A DNA stretch of 64,000 bases, taken from positions 1-64,000 of the forward strand of contig JBOFJE010000014.1 in NCBI GenBank assembly GCA_051650525.1, written 5' to 3'. The notes under the pieces were generated by a model. That model was not told the DNA's origin. It made no database searches and saw nothing but the letters and a program-made list of their open reading frames with translations. This DNA is from CAMREV01 sp051650525 (GTDB lineage: Bacteria > Bacillota_I > Bacilli_A > Mycoplasmatales > Mycoplasmoidaceae). This document shows positions 24,101-33,526 of the stretch, piece by piece; the stretch's first letter is position 1, and every line of letters begins with the position of its first letter. The position numbers were made by a program, and so were the translations under genes.

Positions 24101-25259
24101 GACGTTCAGATAATCGTAATTTTCTAATCATTTTATATCTACCAGCAGCAGTTAAATCAAAAAATTTTCAATTTAAAAAATGTTTGCATAAAATTGTTTG
24201 ATAAGAAATGTTAACATTTTTGCAAGCTCTTAATTGTGTATCTTGTTGTCTTGTGGAAATTCCAAGTTCATCAACTAAATATTTTGCAGCTCTCTCATGA
24301 ATCAATTTATTCAAGATTGTTTCTTTTTCTTCAATGTTTTTTGAAGAAGGATCAATCTCGATTTTTTGATTAATTACTTGCAATTGATAAATTATTTTTT
24401 TCAAATATTGTTCAACTGTTGGGGCACGATCATTGCTCATGACACTCTCATTAACAGATTTAAGATTGCTCACAACTCATTCATCAAGTTCAATTTTTTC
24501 AATTGTGAAACGATCACGTGAAAGAGAATCTATAATAAATTTATCCTCTCCAAAGATTGTTTTTATAGATTGATTGCTCAATCCTAATGCTTTAAAAAAT
24601 TCAGTAATATTAACAGTACAAGTAGAATCTCCATGAGCATTTCTAAAAGTTATATTTAATTGATTCTTATTTTTTGAAATAAAAATAATAAACATTGTCC
24701 CTTTGCCTGGTAAAACTTCACAAATATAACCATCTTGAACTTTTTTACGAGAGTTATTTAATTTAATTTGAGCCTTTGGAAACATATATGGCCCTGGTGA
24801 TCTAACAATTTGAGAAATAATGATTTTTTCCACACCATTTACAATAAATGTCCCTCTTTTTGTCATAATAGGGATTGAGCAAAAAAATAACCCGTTCATT
24901 TCATTTTTTTTCTTTTTAGAAATTGTTTTGATTTCACCAGTTTCCAAATCATCTAATTCAAAATCAACAAATAAGGAAGAACTATAAGTTTTTCCTTCTT
25001 CTCTACATTCTTGTTCAGATCTCTTTGGCTTTTCGTACTGAAATTTATTATATCGTAAAACATACCTACCACCTGCTGATGTAATGGGAAAATATGACTT
25101 AAAACATATATCTAGTTCTCGATTCAAGAATTTTTCAAAAGAATTTTTTTGAATATCTAATAAATTCGGAGCCTCCTTAAAATCACGACTTATCTTTGAA
25201 TAGTCTCTTCTTAAAACTTTGTTGGAAAATAAATTTTCTTTATAGTTTTTTTGTACCAC
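21123..25259 (-). CDS. rpoB: RNA polymerase beta subunit
   Basis: The beta subunit, 1378 residues, which forms the active cleft with RpoC and the rifampicin pocket. Seen: the pocket region (QLTQFIDQQNPLSELTNKRR, with the preceding FFNSHQL), the PETPEGMN-like ICPIETPEGMNIGL, the conserved GDKVAGRHGNKGI, and the C-terminal GGQRFGEMEV block. The pocket sequence has asparagine in place of a common residue (DQQNPLSE), as in many mollicutes. The start is GTG at 25259, because TGGAG lies seven bases before it and no ATG fits the conserved N-terminus. It is the first gene of rpoB-rpoC; rplJ-rplL are not upstream. Confidence 0.98.
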
Positions 25260-25409
25260 TTATAAACTCCAGATTGTTAAAAACACAATTTTATTACAAT
25301 TTTACAACAAAAATTAATAAAATGAAAAAATATTTTCTATATAATTAAAATATTAAATGATGCTTTAAATATAAATTTTTTTTATTTTGAAAATATGATA
25401 GGAATAATT

Positions 25410-26237
25410 ATGGAAAATAATCTTAATTGATTCCCTGGTCATATGCAAAAGACCACAAGACTTTTACAAGAAATGATTAAACAAATTGATCTTATTATAC
25501 AAATAGTAGATGCTAGAGCCCCTAATATTTCCTCTAATGATAATTTTCTTAAGGAAATAAACACAAATAAACCAATTTTGAAAATTGCTTTAAAAGATGA
25601 TTTTTTAGATGATGAAAATAAAATTGAAAATGATGACATTTTATTTACTTCTATTTTAAATAAAAAATTTAAAAAGATAGTGATAAGTAAAATTAGAAAT
25701 ATAATGGACAAAAAAATAGAGCAACAAAAATTAAAAGGTTTTGTTAATCCAAAAATTTATATTATTGTTGTTGGGTTACCAAATGTTGGAAAGTCTACGT
25801 TTATTAATAAATTAGCAAATAAATCTCAACTGATAACATCTAATGTTCCTGGAATAACTAGAAAAAAAATATGGCTTAATGTAAATGATTGAATTGATAT
25901 GCTAGATACACCTGGTGTTTTATATAAAAAAATAAAAACCTTTGAAAATTTATCTATTCTAGCATTAATTAAAACTATTAAATGAGACATATTAGAAACA
26001 AGGAAATATGAAATAATCGAATGAGGATACAATTTTTATAAATATAATTATCCTTTATTTTGAAATCAATATTATGGGATATTTTCAAACAATTTTGAAG
26101 AATTTATTAATCAATTTTGTGAATTAAAAAAATTTTATCTTAAAAAAGGAGTATTTAATTACTCTCAGGCAATTGAAAAATTATATTTAGATTTTACAGA
26201 AAATAAAATATGTAAAGTAAATTATGAAAAAAAATAA
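25410..26237 (+). CDS. rbgA: Ribosome biogenesis GTPase RbgA/YlqF
   Basis: A circularly permuted GTPase needed for late 50S assembly; 275 residues, the usual size. The start NWFPGHMQKTTR matches the family N-terminus. The G4-like element comes first (LKDD at 61-64), then G1 (GLPNVGKST at 122-130) and G3 (DTPG at 166-169). That order is the hallmark of circular permutation. The G4 motif is weaker than the usual NKxD. AGGA precedes the ATG. This single plus-strand gene is divergent from rpoB and convergent with the repeat protein, sharing a hairpin terminator that overlaps both stops. Confidence 0.93.
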
Positions 26238-26257
26238 TCTAATTATTTAGATTATTT
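26232..26257. terminator. Shared hairpin terminator between convergent genes
   Basis: An 11-bp perfect inverted repeat (AAATAATCTAA / TTAGATTATTT) with a 4-base loop. The left arm contains the rbgA stop and the right arm touches the stop of the repeat protein. Eight T residues follow on the minus strand, so it is a better terminator in that direction. Confidence 0.75.
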
Positions 26258-27737
26258 ACATAGTTTTGATTTTTTCAGAATTTGATCCAAATCCCCTAAT
26301 TTTTTGTGATGAGAAAGTTGGTGAAGAAGAAATTCTTTTTGCCAAATCCAATTTATTTTTATCTTTATTATAAAAAGTATTCTTCTTTAAAAATTCTTCT
26401 TTTCTTGCTTCCAATCTTTCTGAAATAATTTTATTTTTATTTACTCCAGATGAATTAAATGATTTATATTTCTGAGAAATTAAGAAAGAATTTTTTGCAT
26501 TTTTTGTATCAAATGATTTTCTAGAATTATTTCTTCTTGAATCAGTTAATCTTTTTTTCAAATCTCCTAATTGATTTTTTTGATCATTGGCATCATATAA
26601 AGATGCTTTTTTAATTTTTTTAGTTGAATTTATTGAACTATCAATAAATTCAGAAAATGTAGTTGTTGCTTTAATAACTGAAAATAGTTCACTATTATTT
26701 TCTGAATAATTAGCATCTTTAGATAAATTATTTATTTTTTTAATTTCGCTAGCTGCAAAAGACTTAGAAATTTCTTCTATAGTATTCCCACTATATATTT
26801 GAGAAGGATCATTACTTGGTGGATTATTTTCATTAATATCAATCATATCTGAATTTTCATTTACAGATATATCTTCATTAACCTGATTATTTTCAGTCTG
26901 TTGTTCAATATTTTCAGCATTGACTTGACTTGAATCAATTTGGTTTTGATTGTTGATTTCTAAATTTTGATTTTCTTGTTGTTCATTAACTGATATATTA
27001 GATTGTGGTTGTTCATTTAAACTTTTAGTATATTCGTCTAATGAAAGAAAAGGTGATTTTGTTTTTTTACATTCTTTACGATATATTTTTCAAGCTTTTT
27101 TAATTTCTTTTAGAGAATAATTTTGAGCTTCTAAAACATTTTGATTATTGTCTTCATTTTGACTAACATTTGCACTTTGCTGTTGGTTTAAACTTTCAGT
27201 ATATTCATCTAATGAAAGAAAAGGTGATTTTGTTTTTTTACATTCTTTACGGTAAATTTTTCAAGCTTTTTTAATTTCTTTTAGAGAATAATTTTGAGCT
27301 GGTAAAGCCTCTCCATTCTCAGAAAGATTATTCTCTCCTGCATCAATAACATCACTATTAAGTGAATTAGTTGCTTGCTCCTCTACATTTGTATCAATTT
27401 GACTCGTTTCTAAATTCTGAGTTTCTTGATCTTTGACAACAACCTCTTGCTGTTGATTTGGATCATGGGCTACATTTGTATCAATTTGATTCGTTTCTAA
27501 ATTCTGATTTTCTTGATCTTTGACAACAACCTCTTGCTGTTGATTTGGATCATGGGCTACATTAGCATCATAAGTTACTTGTTGTTGATTTGGATCATAA
27601 GCTGCATTGGCATCATATGATTCTTGTTCTTGAGGCAGCATAGAAATATATTCATCTAAAGTAACAGTGGGGGCCTTTACTTTTTTACATTCTTTATTAT
27701 AAATTTTTCATGCTTTTTTAACTTCTTTTTTATCCAT
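26256..27737 (-). CDS. Repeat-built, Gln/Asn-rich protein of unknown function
   Basis: A 493-residue protein read through TGA Trp codons. I do not recognise it. It carries three copies of a basic module, KKAWKIYxKECKK followed by a Ser/Pro stretch and LDEY. One copy is at the N-terminus and two are near the middle (about 57 residues apart). Between the first and second lies a 29-residue tandem repeat (NVAHDPNQQQEVVVKDQ core) in two full copies plus a partial one. The C-terminal 200 residues are Ser/Lys/Asn-rich and basic. There is no signal peptide or membrane helix. GGAG precedes the ATG, with a TATAAT 33 bases further up. It resembles disordered mycoplasma scaffold proteins only in composition. 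Confidence 0.8.
27018..27300 (-). repeat. Two near-identical 112-bp direct repeats inside the repeat protein gene
   Basis: Copies at 27018-27129 and 27189-27300 are 171 bases apart (57 codons, in frame) and differ at about four positions. Each encodes the LKEIKKAWKIYRKECKK module with its following LDEY segment. A third, diverged copy lies at about 27646-27735, at the N-terminus of the protein. Confidence 0.85.
27385..27558 (-). repeat. Tandem 87-bp repeat (two full copies)
   Basis: Copies at 27385-27471 and 27472-27558 differ at about two positions and encode a 29-residue unit with the core HDPNQQQEVVVKDQ. A partial, diverged third copy follows up to about 27620. The 87-bp period keeps the frame, so copy number could change without breaking the gene. 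Confidence 0.9.
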
Positions 27738-27769
27738 ATATTCTCCAAGCTAATTATCCACATTTCAAT

Positions 27770-27775
27770 ATTATA
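27770..27775 (-). promoter_or_regulatory. Candidate -10 box for the repeat protein gene
   Basis: TATAAT on the minus strand, with a possible TTGAAA about 19 bases upstream. It lies 33 bases before the ATG at 27737, in the gap after recO. Confidence 0.5.
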
Positions 27776-27806
27776 ATAGCACAGAGAAAAATTTTTTCAA
27801 ATTGAA

Positions 27807-28511
27807 TTAAAATCTAAAATTTTTATAATCAATATATATGCCTGTATTATTATTGATAAAATCACTTAGTAAATTAATTAATTTTAATTTAATATCATTT
27901 TCATATTTAGAAATTAAAATAAATTCTTCTTTAAAAGAGTAATAAATTATTTTATTAAATTCTTTTGGCGTGGGAGTTTTATCATTAAAATATTGAAAAC
28001 AATTTTTACACAAAAATCCACATTTTTCAAATGAAAAATGATATATATTCTTTTGTTTGCACATAATACAACGATCGTGTATTATTTTTAATCCTTCATA
28101 ATTTATAATTTTTATTAAACAATATATAAAACTTGTATGAATATCAAAACTTAATGTTGTTTCAATAATCTGTTTATAATTCTCAAAATTAAAATATTCA
28201 TATTGTTTTTTAAAAATAAAATTATTTAAATAAGATATAGTTGGATTTTGAGATTGAAAAAATGAAAGCATTTTAATTCCGTTAATTTTTTTTAAACGTG
28301 ATAATTTATTTAAACTTCTTGACTGAAAATACTCAATTTCTGTTAATGATCCAAATAAAAGAAAACGCCCATTTTTTGAAAGTGTTTTTTGACTTCCTTT
28401 AGAAAATAATTTCAATATTTTATTATTATTTAGTAAAAAAAATAAAATGTGATCATAATCATCATATTCAATAATTTCTAAAAGATATCCAAAATTTATC
28501 TTTTCTGACAC
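27807..28511 (-). CDS. recO: DNA repair protein RecO
   Basis: A recombination mediator that works with RecR to load RecA on gapped DNA. It is 234 residues, near normal length. The N-terminal OB-fold is diverged (YDHILFFLLNNNKILKLFSKGSQK). The zinc-binding cysteines of the RecO C-terminal domain are present (CIMCKQK...GFLCKNC). The start is GTG at 28511, sharing a base with the era stop (TAGTG). Its place directly after era is the standard Firmicute order and supports the call. RecR is at 47835 in this window. Confidence 0.88.
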   Translation of the reverse strand: MSEKINFGYLLEIIEYDDYDHILFFLLNNNKILKLFSKGSQKTLSKNGRFLLFGSLTEIEYFQSRSLNKLSRLKKINGIKMLSFFQSQNPTISYLNNFIFKKQYEYFNFENYKQIIETTLSFDIHTSFIYCLIKIINYEGLKIIHDRCIMCKQKNIYHFSFEKCGFLCKNCFQYFNDKTPTPKEFNKIIYYSFKEEFILISKYENDIKLKLINLLSDFINNNTGIYIDYKNFRF

Positions 28512-29419
28512 TATTTTTTATAACCTAAATCAATTATATAATTATTATTATTTCTTCAATCTTTTTTAACTTTTACATATAATTCAAGATAAATTTTACA
28601 ATCAAAAATTTCAAGTAGTTCAATTCTTGCATTTGTTCCAATTTCTTTTATTTTTTTCCCATTATTGCCAATAATAATTGGTTTTTGTGCTTCTTTTTCT
28701 ACAATAATATCAGCTTGAATATTTAATAATTTTTTTACATCATTATACTGAATTTTATTTATAAAAATTGCAGTTGAATAAGGAAGTTCTTGTCTAAATG
28801 ATTTAATTACAACTTCTCTTAATACTTCTTTTACAATAAAACTATCAGATAATTCTAGTTCTTCTTCAGATGGCAAAATTAAACCCTCATATTTTTCCAA
28901 TTGATTTTTTATTTTAGGAATCAAAGAATCAATATTTTTATTTTCAATGTTCGAAATAATATGAAATTCTGGATCATTAAAATAATTATTAATATAATTT
29001 TTTACGTTTTCAATTTGTTCTAAATTTGCAATATCCATTTTTGTAATTACAAAAATTATTTTTTTAATCTTTCAAGAATTAAGTTGTTTTATAATATTTT
29101 CATCTTCTTCATCAATATCTCTTGTAGGATCTAATAAAAACAATGCAGAATCAGCAATTTTTAATGATTTCTTTACTTCAGAATTTAAGAACATGTCTAA
29201 TTTATTTCTAGGATTGTGAAATCCAGGAGTGTCAATTAAAATAATATAACTATCTTCATCCTGATAAATGCCTTTTATTTGATTCCTTGTTGTTTGAGGT
29301 TTATAAGAAGTAATTGCTAATTTTCTTTTCAAAACTGTATTAATAAATGTAGATTTACCTACATTTGGCTTACCAACAATTACAACATAGCCTTGATAGA
29401 TTTTTTTAAGATTTTCCAT
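28511..29419 (-). CDS. era: GTPase Era
   Basis: A ribosome assembly GTPase that binds the 3' end of 16S rRNA (302 residues). G1 is GKPNVGKST, followed by the switch region SYKPQTTRNQIKGI, G3 is DTPGFH, and G4 is TKMD just after a TGA Trp codon. The C-terminal KH domain contains IIIGNNGKKIKEIG. The ATG overlaps the end of dgkA by 14 nt, and its stop touches the recO start, so the ybeY-dgkA-era-recO genes are coupled. Confidence 0.96.
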
Positions 29420-29795
29420 TTGCTAAACTTTCAATCTTTGGAATGAATATTATCAGTCCGGTAACAACAGCACTAATAGAAAATAATAGGGTAGCAGCAG
29501 CAGATATATCTTTTATCTTTTTAGTGTTTTTATTATATTTAAATGAAACCATGTCACAAATATTTTCAATTGCTGTATTTATAATTTCTAATGTAGTAGT
29601 CAAGCCAATCACAATTACAATTATAGCTCAGTCAGATACATGCATTTCTTTATGTAAAATACCTGCAATTATTAAAGTTATTCCTCCAATAATAAATTGA
29701 ATTATCAAAGATGGTTCCTCCTTGATTGCAGTATAAAGTCCTTTAACTGCATAAATAAATTTTTTTACAAACGAACTTTTAACTCTTCTTTCCAT
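29406..29795 (-). CDS. dgkA: Diacylglycerol/undecaprenol kinase (DgkA family)
   Basis: A small integral-membrane lipid kinase of 129 residues. After a basic N-terminus (VKSSFVKKFIYAVKGLYTAIKEEPS), three hydrophobic helices are visible. The family signature is TLEIINTAIENICDM, with the catalytic Glu and the Asn-Thr-Ala-Ile-Glu core. KDISAAATLL follows, giving the second signature part. In Firmicutes this protein phosphorylates undecaprenol, which would fit with uppS in this window, although mollicutes have no peptidoglycan. It overlaps ybeY (17 nt) and era (14 nt). Confidence 0.92.
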
Positions 29796-30246
29796 ATTTA
29801 TCCTTATTTAATTTTAATAAATTAACTTTTAACATAACTAATTTTTGTTTTTCAAACATAATTTTTTCATCACTAATTTTTTCATGATCATATCCCAACA
29901 TGTGTAATATTCCATGAATCAATAAAAAACATAATTCTCTTTGCAAATCATGATTTAAATTTTTTGCCTGCAGTTCTGCCATTTCATAGGAAATAAAAAT
30001 TTCTCCTAAAAGATTTGTTTTAATATCTTTATTTTCTCAAAAACAAAAACTTAGTACATCTGTGTATTCATCTATCTTACGATAAAGTGAATTAATTTTT
30101 TTTATATCTTCATTGCTAATAATACTAACTTCAAAAAAAACATTTTTATTAATTGATTCTAATTTACCAATTAATTTAGTAATTTGCTCAAATTTTTTAA
30201 TAATATTTTTATCAATTTTATATTTAGATGATAATTTAAATTTCAT
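29779..30246 (-). CDS. ybeY: Endoribonuclease YbeY
   Basis: A zinc-dependent RNase that matures 16S rRNA (155 residues). The motif HGILHMLGYDHE supplies the three histidine ligands. The preceding DEYTDVLSFCFW and LGEIFIS segments are also typical. The usual neighbours era and dgkA follow with overlapping ends. The ATG at 30246 has no Shine-Dalgarno, and a TATAAT sits only 8-13 bases upstream, so the mRNA may be leaderless. Confidence 0.95.
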
Positions 30247-30253
30247 AATAAAA

Positions 30254-30259
30254 ATTATA
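30254..30259 (-). promoter_or_regulatory. Candidate -10 box for ybeY-dgkA-era-recO
   Basis: TATAAT on the minus strand. Transcription starting about seven bases downstream would begin at or next to the ybeY ATG, giving a leaderless message. Confidence 0.45.
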
Positions 30260-30319
30260 GTTTAAAAAATTGTATTTATTAAAAAAATAATAAAAAAGCA
30301 AAATTTCGGAAATTTAGGA

Positions 30320-30325
30320 TATAAT
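30320..30325 (+). promoter_or_regulatory. Candidate -10 box for the DJ-1-like gene
   Basis: TATAAT preceded by AGGA. It lies 48 bases upstream of the ATG at 30373, leaving a leader that holds the TTAGGAG ribosome binding site. Confidence 0.45.
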
Positions 30326-30372
30326 AAATTGATTAAATGATTCCTTTCTTTAATTTTTAGGAGTATGATTAT

Positions 30373-30966
30373 ATGCAAAATATAAGAATATGTATTTTAG
30401 TGGCTGATAAATTAGATGAAATGGAAGTTATTGTTCCATTTCATATTTGAAAAAAAGCACAATTTATTGTTGAATTGATTTCTATTGAGAAGAAAAATAC
30501 TATTGTTTTAGAAAATGGTTTAAAAATATCATGCCATTCTTCTGTTGATAACACTAACCTGAGCCAATATAATGCAATTTACTTGCCAGGCGGAATAGGT
30601 TATTTAAAATATGTTCATCCAAAAACTAATCCAAAATTAAAAAATTCTCTTGTTAAGGATTTTAAAAATAAGAAAAATAAGTGAATTCTAGCTAATTCTT
30701 CAGCTTCATTAATTTTAGCTGAATGAAATTTACATGAAGGATGTCATATGACATCATCTGAATCTCATAAAGAAAAAATAAATGATTGTTACATTCATGA
30801 ACCAATTGTTTCTAGTGGTAATTTGATTACTAGCAATGGTCCTGGTTCAGCTATAGATTTTGCACTAAAGGTTATTGATATCATTTCACATGCAGAAATT
30901 AGCAATGATGTTTGTCAAGAAATATTATATAAAAGAAAAAATGAAATAATAGCTGATAAAAATTAA
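30373..30966 (+). CDS. DJ-1/PfpI-family protein with Ser in place of the catalytic Cys
   Basis: A class I glutamine-amidotransferase-fold protein of 197 residues. Family landmarks are present: the Glu-bearing DEMEVIVPFHIW near residue 17, the YLPGGIGYL loop, and the SNGPGSAIDFALKVID end. At the nucleophile elbow, where DJ-1 has AAICAGP, this protein has LANSSAS (Ser109 aligns with Cys106 of human DJ-1). The known thiol-based activities would be absent or altered. TTAGGAG lies upstream of the ATG; an earlier ATG at 30365 is in another frame and stops at once. The single plus-strand gene is convergent with pyk and shares its terminator. Confidence 0.88.
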
Positions 30967-30990
30967 AAAATAACCGCAAGGTTATTTTTT
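30965..30990. terminator. Bidirectional terminator between DJ-1-like gene and pyk
   Basis: An 11-bp hairpin AAAAAATAACC / GGTTATTTTTT with a GCAA tetraloop. A and T runs at both ends allow use from both sides. It touches the stops of both convergent genes. Confidence 0.88.
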
Positions 30991-32501
30991 TATATATCTT
31001 TTCTTATATTTTTTAATTCTTCATCAAAAATAATAATCGATTCATTTTTAAAATTGTATTTTTCACTTATATTTTTAACTATGTGCTCATAATCATTTAT
31101 TGATTTAACCAAATCATCTTGAAGAATGATCTTAATTCCATAGTGGATACCAAAGAAAGTTTTAAAATCAGCAATATCAGTAATTACAAATATCATAGCT
31201 GCTAAATGAATATTAGATAAAGCTCTCATTTTTTCACAATTATTTCCAAAATAAAAAACAGCATCATGAGTGAAATCAGAGTTTTTGATGGATTTTTTTG
31301 GACAGATTTCTTTTGCAACATCTTCTACAACTTTACCAAAACTTTTTTTAGAAAAAGGAGTTTTTTTAAAGTAAACTGAATGAGCTCTTTCATAATCAAA
31401 AATTTGTTCAGATGTTATATTTATTTTTGACATAACTTCAACTGCATTTATTGGATTAACTCCATTGGCAGTTTCTCCAGATAACATTGTAGCATCTGCA
31501 CCACGATCCACAGCAAAGAAAACATCAGTAACTTCTGCTCTTGTTGGTTGCATTTTAACTTCAAGTGAATCTAGCATTTGAGTTGCAACTATACATGGTC
31601 TACCATAAAATCGGCAAGCTTTAATAATATATTTCTCTCAATAAGGGATTTCATGGTATGGTATTTCTAATCCAAGATCACCTCTTGCAACCATAATTCC
31701 ATCAGAGACACAAATAATATCATCAATATTTTTAATAGCTGTTTTAGTTTCTATCTTAGAAATAATTTGAATATTCGATGGCCCATATTTATCAATTTCT
31801 TGTCTTATTTCTGCAACATTTTTAACAGAATTCACAAAAGAAGCAGCAATATAATCAAATTTATTATCAACAGCAAATTTAACATCAGCAGCATCTTTTT
31901 TACTCATAAATTTTAATGAGTAGTCTGAATCAGGTAAATTAATTCTTTTATTTGATTTTAGAACATGAGCATTTTCTGCAACTGTTTTTATTAAATGCTT
32001 ATCGTGAATAATATCTTTTACAGTTAAAACTAATTTGCCATCATCAACAAAAATTTTAGAATCAATTTTAATATCATTTTCCATAAAATAATTCTCTGAT
32101 GATGCATAAACAGAAATATCTGATTTAGTACATTTTAATTTTTGATCATTTGTATGAATATTTATTTTATCTCCAATTTTAATTGAAGCAGAATCTTTTT
32201 CAAATTCGCCAATTCTAATCTCTGGACCTTTTGTATCAAGTATCAAAGAAATTACAAGATTATTTTCTTCTAAAACTTCTTTTATTAATTTTAATCTAAT
32301 AGATTGTTCTTCATAATTCCCATGAGAAAAATTAAATCTAAAAGCATCTACCCCTGCTTCAATTAGCTTTTTCAAATTCTCTTTTGCTATTAAAAGTGCT
32401 TCTTTATTTTTTGGATCTTTATAATCCTTTTCTGTAAAAATATAACCAGTTACAGAAGGTCCTAATGTAGCAATAATTTTTGTTCTTTTTAAATGTGGCA
32501 T
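30990..32501 (-). CDS. pyk: Pyruvate kinase
   Basis: Converts phosphoenolpyruvate and ADP to pyruvate and ATP, the last energy-yielding step of glycolysis. It is 503 residues. Motifs: TKIIATLGPS at the N-terminus, FRFNFSHG, LDTKGPEIRIG, the active-site signature IISKIET with the catalytic Lys, MVARGDLGLEIP, and TRAEVTDVFFAVDRGADATMLSGETA. The C-terminal regulatory domain is diverged. A small insertion near residue 20 (TGYIFTEKDYKDPKNKEAL) lengthens the first loop, as in some mollicutes. It lies 21 bases after pfkA in a glycolytic operon. Confidence 0.97.
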
Positions 32502-32522
32502 AATTTTTCTCCTTGCATCATT

Positions 32523-33515
32523 TTATAAATTATTAAAATTAATATATTTACTTATTAGATTTATTCTTTTTCTTTTCTTTAAATTTACTGCTTTCTCTAA
32601 ATTAGTTTCAATGATGTCATTTCCTTTAAAACCAATTGCATAATGGAATCTATTATCATTTAATAATTCAATAGCCTTAGTTGTCAATAAAGTTGCATTA
32701 ATTAAATCAACAGCAGATGGTTTTGGTGCTCTTTGTGCATATCCAATCACATTGCATCTAATTTTTTCCCCACAAATTTTACTAGCAATTATTGATGTTT
32801 CTTCTAAATTTGGAACACCATTTTTACCATATATATATTCTGCTACAATAATAATAATTGAACTATTTGAATTATTAACACGAATTTTTTTAATAATATG
32901 ACCAATCTCTTCTGGAGATTTAAAATTTTCACTTGTAATTACATAATCAGCTTCAGTTGCTATCCCTGCAAAAATTGCAAGATCTGGACAATGACGACCC
33001 ATTACTTCAATAATAGAAACAAAATGATGAGATTCCATAGTACTCTTAATTGCTTCAATAGCAGTGACAATATATTCAAGAGAAGAACAATAACCTAAGC
33101 TAATATCACTTGATGCAGTATCGTTATCAATAGTTCCTGGAATAACATTTACTTTAACACCTTTAAGCATTAATTTGTATGCCCCCATGAAGCTGCCATC
33201 CCCACCACAAACTATCAAACCATCAATCTGGTGATTTTTTAATTGTTCTGCAGCTTCTAATTGTTTTTTATCTTCTTTCAATTCTGGAAATCTAGAAGTA
33301 TGAATTTTTGTGCCAGCTAAATTATACCAATTTTTAACTTCTTGAAAATTAGTTGGAATAATTTTGCCCTCTACAAGTCCTTTAAATCCATCATAGATTA
33401 AAAATGCTTTAATACCATAATGTTCACATGTTCTTACAAAAGTAGTGATAACTTTATTCATGCTAGATGAATCGCCACCAGATGTTAATATTGCAAAATT
33501 TTTCATATTCGCCAT
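32523..33515 (-). CDS. pfkA: ATP-dependent 6-phosphofructokinase
   Basis: Phosphorylates fructose 6-phosphate, the committed step of glycolysis; 330 residues. Motifs: ILTSGGDSSSMNKV (nucleotide loop), CGGDGSFMGA, the catalytic PGTIDNDTASSD, and EVMGRHCPDLAIFAG. GGDAPG of the standard enzyme is GGDSSS here, a mild change in the ATP loop. AGGAG eight bases before the ATG at 33515 fixes the start, and this site overlaps the stop of fakA. It is coupled with pyk downstream. Confidence 0.96.
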   Translation of the reverse strand: MANMKNFAILTSGGDSSSMNKVITTFVRTCEHYGIKAFLIYDGFKGLVEGKIIPTNFQEVKNWYNLAGTKIHTSRFPELKEDKKQLEAAEQLKNHQIDGLIVCGGDGSFMGAYKLMLKGVKVNVIPGTIDNDTASSDISLGYCSSLEYIVTAIEAIKSTMESHHFVSIIEVMGRHCPDLAIFAGIATEADYVITSENFKSPEEIGHIIKKIRVNNSNSSIIIIVAEYIYGKNGVPNLEETSIIASKICGEKIRCNVIGYAQRAPKPSAVDLINATLLTTKAIELLNDNRFHYAIGFKGNDIIETNLEKAVNLKKRKRINLISKYINFNNL

Positions 33516-33526
33516 GATTCTTACTC

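Noticed and set aside
25439..25711. Minus-strand hydrophobic frame
   Set aside because: It is antisense to rbgA, whose GTPase motifs are clear.
27385..27558. Regular tandem repeats that could suggest a CRISPR array
   Set aside because: The units are directly adjacent without spacers, keep a reading frame and lie inside an open gene.
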